Shown here one piece after another: positions 26,706 to 35,025 of a stretch of DNA of 64,000 bases. A model generated the notes under the pieces. It searched no databases, was not told where the DNA came from, and was given only the letters and a program-made list of their open reading frames with translations. Location of the stretch: positions 62,001 through 126,000 of the forward strand of contig NZ_PNRF01000010.1 of assembly GCF_002879615.1 (NCBI RefSeq). The letters are read 5' to 3'. The position numbers and the translations under genes are program-made. Origin of the DNA: Billgrantia endophytica. GTDB taxonomy: Bacteria > Pseudomonadota > Gammaproteobacteria > Pseudomonadales > Halomonadaceae. Numbering within the stretch: the first letter of the stretch is position 1; every line of letters begins with the position of its first letter.

Positions 26706-28436
26706 TTGTCATCCACCCAGTTGTCGCTGAGCGTTGGTCAGGCCTTTGTGGCACCGGACCGGCGCCGTCATCGCAGCTCCATGTCGGTACGCATTCCCGA
26801 CCAGACAGGGCTGCTGTCGGCCAAGGGTGCTTGTGCGTTGATCAGCGACACCAGCTCGCGCAATGCCATCGCCAAGCAGGCAGGGGACCTCAGCGTACGC
26901 GGTTTTCTGGCAGATTACTTCTCCACCCCGGATCACTGGGACGTCAAGACATCGGCGACCCGGGTGCTGCGAGCACTCAATGGCTGGTGTTACAGCCAGA
27001 GTACGTTCGTGAAGAATGGCAGCTACGTGGCATCGCTTTCCGCCATGGTGTATCGCGCCCGCGACGCCCATCTCTTTCACATGGGCGACACGCTGGTCTT
27101 TCGCCTGCGTGGTGCCGAATTCGAGCAGCTTTCCCGAGACCATACGACCGACCTGGGCGGTTACCGCTATCCATCCCGGGCGCTTGGCCTGGATGGCAGC
27201 ATCGACATCGACTATCTGCAACTCCCCCTCAAGCAGGGCGATATCTTCCTGTTCACTACCCAGGCGGTGCGAGGGACGCTGATGCCGTCGGACTACGTGC
27301 AACTGATCCGCAAGGATGCCAGTGACCTGGACGCCGCCTGCGAGCGGTTGGCCGAGGCCGCCAGTGAGCGCGCCCAGTCCCGTGGTTACGGAGCGGACCA
27401 GTTCTGCTTCCAGTTGGTGCGCATCGACCAGCTTCCCGAAGAGGAGCGGGACCACCCGGGGCGAATCTACGGCGACCTGCCGATACCGCCGGAACTCTCG
27501 CCAGGTGAGCGTATCGATGGGCTGGAAGTGCAGGAGGCGCTGTCGCGTACCGCCCAGTCGCGGGTCTATAGGGTTCGGGATGTCCATACCGAGCGCGAGA
27601 TGGTAATGAAAGCGCCGAGCCCCGAATTGTCCAACCGCAATGCCTATCTCGAGCATTTCCTGCTGCAGCAATGGGTGGTGGAAAGGGTGAAGTCACCCTT
27701 CGTGGCTCGGGTCATGGAACCTTCACGACCGCGGCGCTATCTCTATTACCTCATGGTCTTTGTCGAAGGGCAGACGCTGACGGAGTGGGCGCGGCGTCAT
27801 CCTCAGGCAAACCTGACCCAGCGTCTCGATATCGCCGTGCAGCTTGGCAAGGCGGTACAGGCTTTGCATCATCGCGACCTGCTGCACCAGCGCATCCATC
27901 CCGACAACGTGCTGATCGACGTGCATGGACAGGTGGTGTTGACCGATTTCAGCGCTTGTCACATGCGTGACATGGATGGACACCGCCGTTCCCGTGAACT
28001 GGCCCGACAGGTTGGTCTCAGCGAACACAGCGCGCCCGAGTATGCCCTGGATGACAGTGTGGGGCGGCGTAGTGACCAGTACTCCCTGGCGTCGACCATC
28101 TATTGGCTGTTGACCGGGGGGGTGCCCTACGAGTTGACGCCGAATCGACTGCGTAGCCATACCGACCTCGAGCAGTTGAGCTACCGAAGTGCTCGCCTGC
28201 ACAACCCCGAGGTGACACCAGCCCTTGACGATACGCTGCGTCGTGCACTGGACCCGCAACGCTCACTGCGTTTCCGGCGGATGTCCGAATTTCTCTATAC
28301 GCTGCGTCATCACGATGGCAGGATCGGCAAGGATCGCAAGGCTCCGCGACGGCTGCTGAGGGAGCCAGCCAATTTCTGGCAAGGCATTGCGGGGATCCTG
28401 CTGCTGCTGCTGGTACTGTCCTGGCTGCTGCGCTAG
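26706..28436 (+). CDS. PP2C-like / Ser-Thr kinase-like fusion protein with degenerate active sites, membrane anchored
   Basis: The N-terminal 235 residues resemble a PP2C phosphatase (LISD at D48, FHMGD at D128, GADQF at D231). Residues about 265-540 resemble a protein kinase (MVMKAP lysine, SAPEYALDD, SDQYSLA). A hydrophobic C-terminus (about 557-575) would anchor it in the membrane. Key residues are altered. The HRD-type loop reads HQRIHPDN, with R396 where the catalytic Asp is expected. The DFG motif is DFS, and the N-terminal metal-binding NxD region reads RSSM. The start is TTG 26706 after AAGGAG (6-base spacing), 576 residues. It may be a signalling pseudo-enzyme, or have unusual catalysis. 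Confidence 0.8.
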   Translation: MSSTQLSLSVGQAFVAPDRRRHRSSMSVRIPDQTGLLSAKGACALISDTSSRNAIAKQAGDLSVRGFLADYFSTPDHWDVKTSATRVLRALNGWCYSQSTFVKNGSYVASLSAMVYRARDAHLFHMGDTLVFRLRGAEFEQLSRDHTTDLGGYRYPSRALGLDGSIDIDYLQLPLKQGDIFLFTTQAVRGTLMPSDYVQLIRKDASDLDAACERLAEAASERAQSRGYGADQFCFQLVRIDQLPEEERDHPGRIYGDLPIPPELSPGERIDGLEVQEALSRTAQSRVYRVRDVHTEREMVMKAPSPELSNRNAYLEHFLLQQWVVERVKSPFVARVMEPSRPRRYLYYLMVFVEGQTLTEWARRHPQANLTQRLDIAVQLGKAVQALHHRDLLHQRIHPDNVLIDVHGQVVLTDFSACHMRDMDGHRRSRELARQVGLSEHSAPEYALDDSVGRRSDQYSLASTIYWLLTGGVPYELTPNRLRSHTDLEQLSYRSARLHNPEVTPALDDTLRRALDPQRSLRFRRMSEFLYTLRHHDGRIGKDRKAPRRLLREPANFWQGIAGILLLLLVLSWLLR

Positions 28437-28443
28437 GAACCCA

Positions 28444-28468
28444 TGGCCCCGGCTTTGCCGGGGCCCAT
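28444..28468. terminator. Bidirectional terminator between the kinase-like gene and pfp
   Basis: GGCCCCGGC (28445-28453) and GCCGGGGCC (28457-28465) pair perfectly with loop TTT, followed by CATTT. It lies 8 bases beyond the kinase-like gene stop and before the convergent phosphofructokinase gene. Confidence 0.75.
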
Positions 28469-28517
28469 TTGAGGTGCCTGAAAAATCGACTCGCGGATGA
28501 AGCGTGTTGCGTCAGGC

Positions 28518-29777
28518 TCAGAGCGTGAAATCCGGAAGCTTGCGCTCGACCTTGTGCAGGGCCAGTCTGGCGACCTTGGGCAGGCCATTCTCGAACGGCG
28601 GGAAATCCTCGCCCTGAATCAATGGCGACAGGTACTGGCGGCAGGCTTCCGTGATGCCAAAGCCGTCCTCGCGAATGTACTCGGGCGGCATGAACTTCTC
28701 GCGGTTGGCCACCTCGGCCAACGGTGCTGCCTCGATACGCCATTCATAAGGCGAGTCGCTGACACGCTTGATCGCGGGCATCATGGAGTTCTTGCCCTCG
28801 ACAGCCAGCTCAACGGCCTTTTCGCCCACGGCATAGGCCTGTTCGACATCGGTTCGGGAAGCCAGGTGGCGCGCGGCGCGCTGCAGATAATCGGCAACTG
28901 CCCAATGGTACTTGTACCCCAGGTCCTGCTTGACCATGCCTGCCAGGGTGGGTGCCACGCCACCCAGTTGGCGATGACCAAAGGCATCGGTATTGCCCGC
29001 GTCGGCCAGGAAGGTGCCATCCTCGTAACGAGCGCCCTCCGAAACCACGATCACGCAGTAGCCGTACTTCTGAACGGCCTCTTCCACTCTGGCCATGACG
29101 GCGGCACGGTCGAAGGCCACTTCGGGGAAGATGATCAGGTGAGGCGGCTCGCCTTCGCCCTGTCCAGCCAGGCCTCCCGCGGCAGCGATCCAGCCGGCGT
29201 GGCGGCCCATGACCTCCAGGACGAACACCTTGGTGGAGGTGGCGCACATCGAGGCAATGTCCAACGAAGCTTCCAGAGTAGAGGTGGCAATGTACTTGGC
29301 CACGCTGCCGAAGCCTGGGGAGTTGTCGGTGACCGGCAGGTCGTTGTCCACGGTCTTGGGCACATGGATGGCGGTCAACGGATAGCCGAGCCGTTCCGAG
29401 AGCTGTGAGACCTTGAGGCAGGTGTCGGCACTGTCACCGCCGCCATTGTAGAAGAAATAGCGGATATCATGGGCCTTGAAGACGTCGATCAGGCGTTCGT
29501 ACTGCGCGCGATGGCTGTCGATGTCCTTGAGTTTGTAACGGCAGGAGCCAAAGGCGCCGCCGGGGGTGTGGCGCAGGGCGGCGATCGCCTCGCTCGACTC
29601 GCGGCTGACGTCGATCAAGTCTTCGGTCAGGGCGCCGATGATGCCGTTGTGTCCGGCATAGACCTTGCCGATGCGGTCGGAGTGGCGATGGCAGGCCTCG
29701 ATCACCCCGCAGGCGCTGGCATTGATCACGGCGGTGACACCGCCAGACTGGGCATAGAAGGCGTTATGCTGGGCCAT
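28518..29777 (-). CDS. pfp: Pyrophosphate-dependent 6-phosphofructokinase
   Basis: Phosphorylates fructose 6-phosphate reversibly with PPi as donor. Two specificity positions point to PPi: the loop NGGGDSADT has Asp where ATP enzymes have Gly, and HVPKTVDNDLPVTD has Lys where ATP enzymes have Gly. VMGRHAGWIAAAGGLA and the SEGARYEDG segment also match the family. Length 419 suits the PPi group. It is convergent with the kinase-like gene and one gene from ppa, so two PPi users are neighbours. Confidence 0.92.
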   Translation of the reverse strand: MAQHNAFYAQSGGVTAVINASACGVIEACHRHSDRIGKVYAGHNGIIGALTEDLIDVSRESSEAIAALRHTPGGAFGSCRYKLKDIDSHRAQYERLIDVFKAHDIRYFFYNGGGDSADTCLKVSQLSERLGYPLTAIHVPKTVDNDLPVTDNSPGFGSVAKYIATSTLEASLDIASMCATSTKVFVLEVMGRHAGWIAAAGGLAGQGEGEPPHLIIFPEVAFDRAAVMARVEEAVQKYGYCVIVVSEGARYEDGTFLADAGNTDAFGHRQLGGVAPTLAGMVKQDLGYKYHWAVADYLQRAARHLASRTDVEQAYAVGEKAVELAVEGKNSMMPAIKRVSDSPYEWRIEAAPLAEVANREKFMPPEYIREDGFGITEACRQYLSPLIQGEDFPPFENGLPKVARLALHKVERKLPDFTL

Positions 29778-29964
29778 GGGGCTGACTTGCTCCTGGTCAC
29801 GTGCAGGGAAGGGGTTGGTCGGTTCATGAAAAGGCGAATTATTCTAGACGAAACTGAGCGAGCCTGCACGTCGCTGGAGGGGCGTCGTCAGGTCGTGCTA
29901 GTCTGCGGCTTGCTTTCCGGCGGGCGATGGACGCCTGCTTTCCGGCGATCAGATTGGAAACTTC

Positions 29965-31344
29965 ATGCATCTTCATATCCTCGGCATCTGTGGCACCTTC
30001 ATGGGTAGTCTGGCGCTGCTGGCGCGAGACATGGGTTTTGACGTCAGCGGCTCGGATGCCGGTGTCTATCCACCCATGAGTACTCAACTCGAAGAAGCCG
30101 GTATCGTCCTGCGCGAGGGCTATGCAGCCTCCAATCTCGACCCCCGCCCGGATCGGGTGGTCATCGGTAACGCGTTGTCTCGCGGCAACCCTGAGGTGGA
30201 AGCGGTGCTGGACCGGGGGCTGACCTACGTGTCCGGCCCCCAGTGGCTGGCGGAGCAGGTCTTGCCCGGGCGGCGCGTCATTGCCGTGGCCGGTACCCAC
30301 GGCAAGACGACGACGGCAAGCTTGCTGGCATGGTTGCTCGAATCCTCCGGGCTGGAGCCGGGCTTCCTGATCGGCGGTGTGCCACGCAATTTCGGGGTAT
30401 CGGCCCGCCTGGGCGGGCAGGGCGCGCCTTTCGTCGTGGAAGCCGATGAATATGACACCGCCTTCTTCGACAAGCGCTCCAAATTCGTCCATTACCGGCC
30501 CGATATTGCCATCCTGGGAAACCTGGAATTCGATCATGCGGATATCTTCGATGACCTGACCGCAATCGAGCGGCAGTTCCACCATCTGGTGCGCACCGTG
30601 CCCGGGCGCGGCCGGCTGCTGGTGGCCGATGGCGAGCCGGCGCTGGAGCGGGTGCTCGAGATGGGTTGCTGGACCCCCGTCGAGCGTTTCGGCAACCAGT
30701 CCGCCAGTGCCTGGCGGTTCGAGCTGGAACGCGAAGATGCCAGCCGCTTCCGGGTCATTCACCAGCAGGGGGACACGGATGAGGACGCCGTGATCGACTG
30801 GTCGTTGACCGGCACCTATAACGCTCGCAATGCGCTGGCGGCGCTGGCGGGAGCCCATGCCTGCGGGGTCGATCTGGCTCGGGGCTGCGCGGCTCTGGCA
30901 CGCTTCGAGACACCCAGGCGCCGCCAAGAGGTGCGGGGAGAAGTGGCTGGCATTCAAGTGATCGATGATTTTGCCCATCACCCTACGGCTATCGCCGCCA
31001 CCCTCGAAGGGCTGCGCGCTGCCACGTCGCGTGGTCGGCTGCTGGCCGTTATCGAGCCACGTTCCAATACCATGCGCTTGGGCACCTTGCGCAGCCGACT
31101 GGCGGAAAGCGTTGCATCCGCTGACCAGAGCTTCTGGTACCAGCCGTCGGGTATCGACTGGTCGCTGGAGTCGATGTTGGCGGAGATTCCTGCATCGTCC
31201 CACCTGGTCGAGGATATCGATGCCCTGGTGCAGGCGCTGGTGGCCGAGGCGAAGCCGCTGGACCGTATCGTGGTCATGTCCAACGGTGGTTTTGGCGGTA
31301 TCCACGAGAGGCTTCTGGCTGCCCTGGAGGCTGCCCATGGTTAA
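29965..31344 (+). CDS. mpl: UDP-N-acetylmuramate:L-Ala-gamma-D-Glu-meso-DAP ligase Mpl
   Basis: Recycling ligase attaching the recovered tripeptide to UDP-MurNAc. The Mur ligase P-loop AVAGTHGKTTTASLLAWLL is near residue 110. The start HLHILGICGTFMGSLALLAR is distinctive for Mpl rather than MurC. VEADEYDTAFFDKRSKFVHY and DDFAHHPTAIAATLEGLR also match. Length 459 fits (E. coli 457). The ubiX start lies inside its last codons, so the two are translated together. Confidence 0.96.
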   Translation: MHLHILGICGTFMGSLALLARDMGFDVSGSDAGVYPPMSTQLEEAGIVLREGYAASNLDPRPDRVVIGNALSRGNPEVEAVLDRGLTYVSGPQWLAEQVLPGRRVIAVAGTHGKTTTASLLAWLLESSGLEPGFLIGGVPRNFGVSARLGGQGAPFVVEADEYDTAFFDKRSKFVHYRPDIAILGNLEFDHADIFDDLTAIERQFHHLVRTVPGRGRLLVADGEPALERVLEMGCWTPVERFGNQSASAWRFELEREDASRFRVIHQQGDTDEDAVIDWSLTGTYNARNALAALAGAHACGVDLARGCAALARFETPRRRQEVRGEVAGIQVIDDFAHHPTAIAATLEGLRAATSRGRLLAVIEPRSNTMRLGTLRSRLAESVASADQSFWYQPSGIDWSLESMLAEIPASSHLVEDIDALVQALVAEAKPLDRIVVMSNGGFGGIHERLLAALEAAHG

Positions 31345-31990
31345 GGCGGGCATGGACGAGGGTTTCAATGAGCCGATTACGGTGGCCATTACCGGTGCCT
31401 CGGGCGCCCAATATGGACTGCGTTTGATCGAAGCGCTGGTGTCGGCGAATCATGAAGTCTGGGTGATGATCTCCAAGGCGGCGTACCTGGTTATCGCAAC
31501 CGAGACCGAGCAGGCGCTGCCGGCCCGCCCCGAGCGGCTGGAAGAAGTGCTGGTCGAGCGCAGCGGTGCGGTTCCCGGGCAGATTCGCTGCTTCGGTCGT
31601 GAAGACTGGATGGCGCCGGTGGCCTCGGGTTCCGGTGCGGCCTCGGCCATGGTGATCTGTCCCTGCTCCACTGGCACGCTGTCCGCCGTGGCGACGGGGG
31701 CCAGCAACAACCTGATCGAACGGGCCGCCGACGTGGCCCTCAAGGAGCGACGGCGCCTGATCCTGGTTCCGCGTGAAACGCCCCTTTCGGCCATTCACCT
31801 GGAGCACATGCTGAACCTGACCCGATTGGGCGCCGTGATCCTGCCCGCGGCACCGGGTTTCTACCACCAGCCTGTGAGCATCGATGATCTCGTCGATTTC
31901 ATCGTCGCCCGGATCCTCAATCAGCTTGGCATCGCGCATCGGTTGATGCCTCGCTGGGGTGAGCGGAGCGATGGGAGAGAGAACGCTTGA
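31337..31990 (+). CDS. ubiX: Flavin prenyltransferase UbiX
   Basis: Makes the prenylated FMN cofactor used by the UbiD decarboxylase in ubiquinone synthesis. Motifs: VAITGASGAQYGLRLIEAL near residue 12, ASGSGAASAMVICPCSTGTLSA (with SAVATGASNNLIERAADV after it) and LVPRETPLSAIHLEHM. I chose ATG 31337 after GGAGG (8-base overlap with mpl); ATG 31352 is possible. The open frame reaches back into mpl without family similarity. Length 217 fits. Confidence 0.94.
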   Translation: MVKAGMDEGFNEPITVAITGASGAQYGLRLIEALVSANHEVWVMISKAAYLVIATETEQALPARPERLEEVLVERSGAVPGQIRCFGREDWMAPVASGSGAASAMVICPCSTGTLSAVATGASNNLIERAADVALKERRRLILVPRETPLSAIHLEHMLNLTRLGAVILPAAPGFYHQPVSIDDLVDFIVARILNQLGIAHRLMPRWGERSDGRENA

Positions 31991-32610
31991 TCAAGCTGTC
32001 GCTCCTTTCGGTATTTCTCCCGACCTTTCTCTTCGTATCGTTGACGCCCGGCATGTGCATGACGCTGTCGATGGTGCTTGGCATGACCCAGGGGGTGAGG
32101 CGGACGCTCTGGATGATGGCCGGCGAGCTGGTTGGCGTGGGGCTGGTGGCCGCTGCCGCGGGTATTGGTGTTGCCGCGCTGATGCTGCGCCAGCCAGAAC
32201 TCTTTGCCCTCTTCAAGTGGGTGGGTGGTGCCTACCTGGGTTACCTGGGTGTCATGATGTGGCGCTCCCGAGGGCGCATGGCGATCTCTGTGGAGACCGT
32301 CGACCTACCACCGGCGTCTCGAAGCCAGCTGGCACTGCAGGGGTTCGTCACCGCAGTGGCCAACCCCAAGGGATGGGCCTTCTTCGTGGCACTGCTGCCG
32401 CCCTTTCTCGATGCGTCACGGGCGCTGCCAGGTCAGCTCCTGGTACTGATCATGCTGATACTCGTCATCGAGTTTCTGTGCCTTCTGCTCTACGCCGCGG
32501 GTGGTCGTGGCCTGCGCCGCCTGCTTGGCGAAAGCGGGAATGTGCGTCTGCTCAACCGTATTGCCGGCTCACTGATGGTCGGGGTCGGCCTCTGGTTGGC
32601 ACTGGGATAG
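31987..32610 (+). CDS. LysE/RhtB-family amino-acid exporter
   Basis: Inner-membrane protein with about six hydrophobic segments. The family start PTFLFVSLTPGMCMTLSMVLG is followed by GELVGVGLVAAAAGIGV, the WVGGAYLGYLGVMMW segment and AVANPKGWAFFVALLP. Such proteins export amino acids or homoserine lactones; the substrate cannot be read from sequence. The TTG start at 31987 overlaps the ubiX stop (TTGA), so it is the third gene of mpl-ubiX-lysE. Length 207 is normal. Confidence 0.88.
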   Translation: MIKLSLLSVFLPTFLFVSLTPGMCMTLSMVLGMTQGVRRTLWMMAGELVGVGLVAAAAGIGVAALMLRQPELFALFKWVGGAYLGYLGVMMWRSRGRMAISVETVDLPPASRSQLALQGFVTAVANPKGWAFFVALLPPFLDASRALPGQLLVLIMLILVIEFLCLLLYAAGGRGLRRLLGESGNVRLLNRIAGSLMVGVGLWLALG

Positions 32611-32648
32611 CCGGTCGTTTTCCCTCCGGCCTGGCCGGGAGAGCATCG

Positions 32649-34052
32649 CTATACCGGCGGCAGCCAGACGACCCGGGCGCTGATCAAGGCCAGGGAGGCG
32701 GCGGTCAACATCAGCCAGGGGCAGGGAGTCAGTGCGGTGCGAGGCTTGCTCTGCCAGGCCAGGCGCACCAGGGCGCAAACGACCAGCCCCAGCAGGGCGC
32801 CACCAACCAGGTCGCTGAGCCAGTGTACTCCGATGATGAGTCTCGATATTGCCATGGGGATCACCAGGGCAATGGCGCCCCAATAGATCCAGAAGCGGTG
32901 GCGGTGAGGTAATTCCTGGGCGATGAAGGCAGCGGCCAGACCGTAGAGCACGACGGCGGAAGAGGCATGGGCGCTGGGATAGGCCAGTGAACCGGCCAGG
33001 TAATCTGGCGTGTCGGGGCGGGGGCGCCCGATCAGTGCCTTTCCCAGCACATTCAGCAAGGCAATACCGGCAAGGCCCGCGCCGATATGACCCAGTGCCG
33101 CCAGATGGCGTTTCGCGAGAAGCCACAGCGCCCAGGGAAGCACGAGAGCCAGGATGCCGTACATGTCACCGATGCGGGCCAGCAATTGGCCCGCTGCCGG
33201 CAGTATGGGCACCACCATGCCCTGGAACAGGGTGTGTACCGCCAGGTCCATCTCGAAAGGGCCATCCTGATGGATGACGGCAATGGTCCATCCCGAGAGC
33301 CCTCCCAGAGCCAGGATCAGTAGCAGCCAACTGCCCAGGGGTATCTCGCCCTGGCCACGCCAGCTCTGGGTCAGCCACAGTCGTCGCATCACCGGGTGAC
33401 GCCGAGCGCCACCAGCCAGTAGCCGGTAAAGACGGCCGTTGCGGCTCACCTGATGACGCAGCCAGGAAAAGACCACGGCCAACACGACGATCAGTACCGC
33501 CAATGCGATGAGCCAGGGCTCCAGGCCTGGCGGTAGGTCGAGCAGTTGCTGCCAGGTCTGGCCAAGCAGGTAACCTGGCAGGACGTAGGCGGGTGCCCAA
33601 AGCAGTGCCGACGCAACGTTGGCCCAGGTGAAAGCCCGTGGTGACATGTGCAGCATGCCGGCGATCAGGGGAATGACAGGGCGTACCGGGCCAACGAAAC
33701 GGCCGAAGAATACCGATAGCGTGCCGTAACGGTGGAAGAAGCGGGCGCCTCTCGCCAACCACTCGGGATGACGGGAAAGTGGCCATAGATGGGGTATGCG
33801 TTCGCGTTGGGTATAGCCCAGCGCAAAGCTCAGGCCGTCGCCGATCACGGCGCCGGCGAAAGCGGCCAGCAGCACGCCCGTGACTGCCAGGTCCTGATGT
33901 CCGGCAAGGGATGCCGCGGCGGTGATCAGAACCACGCCGGGCAATAGAAGACCGACCAGGGCCAACGACTCGAGCAGGGCGATGATGCCGATGAAAAGCA
34001 ACAGCATCCCGGGAGAGGGTGTCAGCTGATAGAGGGCCTCGGTCAGACTCAA
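32649..34052 (-). CDS. DedA-PAP2 fusion membrane protein
   Basis: The N-terminal part (about 1-200) is a DedA/VTT protein, with GVLLAAFAGAVIGDGLSFALG, FFHRYGTLSVFFGRFVGPVRP and IAGMLHM; such proteins act in lipid carrier recycling. After a linker, residues about 240-440 form a PAP2 phosphatase: KALIGRPRPDTPDY, YPSAHASSAVVLYG and SRLIIGVHWLSDLVGGALLG give the three motifs with both histidines. The combination suggests hydrolysis and flipping of a lipid pyrophosphate or phosphatidate in the inner membrane. Substrate not known. Length 467. Confidence 0.88.
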   Translation of the reverse strand: MSLTEALYQLTPSPGMLLLFIGIIALLESLALVGLLLPGVVLITAAASLAGHQDLAVTGVLLAAFAGAVIGDGLSFALGYTQRERIPHLWPLSRHPEWLARGARFFHRYGTLSVFFGRFVGPVRPVIPLIAGMLHMSPRAFTWANVASALLWAPAYVLPGYLLGQTWQQLLDLPPGLEPWLIALAVLIVVLAVVFSWLRHQVSRNGRLYRLLAGGARRHPVMRRLWLTQSWRGQGEIPLGSWLLLILALGGLSGWTIAVIHQDGPFEMDLAVHTLFQGMVVPILPAAGQLLARIGDMYGILALVLPWALWLLAKRHLAALGHIGAGLAGIALLNVLGKALIGRPRPDTPDYLAGSLAYPSAHASSAVVLYGLAAAFIAQELPHRHRFWIYWGAIALVIPMAISRLIIGVHWLSDLVGGALLGLVVCALVRLAWQSKPRTALTPCPWLMLTAASLALISARVVWLPPV

Positions 34053-34083
34053 GCGTCGACTCCTTGGGATGGTGGGGTAGAGA

Positions 34084-35025
34084 TCACTGCTCGATGAGCT
34101 GCTGTGTCAGAGTCTGTAGCCGCTGCTCGTAATGCGGCCAGGTCTCTCCAGCCAGGCGTTGACATAGTGCCATGGGGGCTCGGAGCGGGCCGGTATCCAC
34201 CAGGACGGTATGCTCGAGGGCCTGTTCTATGCGATGCCGTACCAGTTGTGCGCCGCTCTCGCTGGTGTCGGGCAGGACCAGCCAGAAGCTGGCTGAGCTT
34301 TGCCTGCCGAGGAAGTCGTGACGGCGGGAGCAGCGGTTCACCTCCCAGCACAGGGAATCCAGCAAGGCCTGTCTTGCGCGAAGGCCGAACTGCTCACTGA
34401 CCATTTCCAGTTGAGGCAGGTGAATGACGAGGACGGCGAGCGGCTGCTGAAGGAGCTGGGTGCGCTGGTATTCATTATCCAGGAGTTCATGCAGGGTGTC
34501 CTTGGCCAGCGCATTGCACTGGGCGTCCCTGGGGTCGGTGGCGTGAAGCAGGGCCTGCTGGCGGCGCTGCTCCCAGGGAATCAGCATGGCAACCATCATC
34601 ATGGCGAGAAAACCCAGTGTCGTATCAATGCCTGGCTGGTTCTGGCTATCGCCGAGCAGGAACAGCCAGACAGGCAGGAGGACCACATTGAGCAGAATGG
34701 CTGGAGCCAGCGGCAGCAACAGCAGCGTCAGCATCGGGGCGAGGCCGGCCCATAGTGAGGCGGATTCACCAAGGCGTGGTAGTTCCAGTGCCAGCATCAG
34801 ATAGCCGGCAATCAATATCAGATAGGCCGAAAGGCGAGCCCTGTTTGCCAGCGCCAGCCGTAACAGAGAGGAAACCAGCATCACCAGGGCCAGTATCGCC
34901 GGCAGCAGGATGCGGTCATAGTCTCCCATCAGGTAGTGCCAGAGGGCATAGCCTCCCAGCAGCAATGCGCCGGCGGCATAGGCAATGGCAAAGCGCGTAG
35001 CCGACCACTGGTTGTCATCGTCCAT
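34084..35025 (-). CDS. Membrane protein with degenerate GGDEF-like domain (second of pair)
   Basis: Five or six hydrophobic segments (residues about 10-150) precede a cytoplasmic domain laid out like a diguanylate cyclase. DPRDAQCN (164-171) stands where DPLTGLxN is expected, PLAVLVIHLPQLEMV where the LxxxDxDxFK strand is expected, and RQSSASFWLVLP with SSASF (243-247) in place of GGDEF. The signature is lost, so synthesis of c-di-GMP is unlikely. The start at 35025 overlaps the upstream gene by 11 bases; the frame runs on to 35106 without support. Assignment rests on pattern only. Confidence 0.62.
   Translation of the reverse strand: MDDDNQWSATRFAIAYAAGALLLGGYALWHYLMGDYDRILLPAILALVMLVSSLLRLALANRARLSAYLILIAGYLMLALELPRLGESASLWAGLAPMLTLLLLPLAPAILLNVVLLPVWLFLLGDSQNQPGIDTTLGFLAMMMVAMLIPWEQRRQQALLHATDPRDAQCNALAKDTLHELLDNEYQRTQLLQQPLAVLVIHLPQLEMVSEQFGLRARQALLDSLCWEVNRCSRRHDFLGRQSSASFWLVLPDTSESGAQLVRHRIEQALEHTVLVDTGPLRAPMALCQRLAGETWPHYEQRLQTLTQQLIEQ

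Noticed and set aside
29839-31389. 516-codon open frame on the minus strand
   Set aside because: Shadow of mpl; no recognisable motif.
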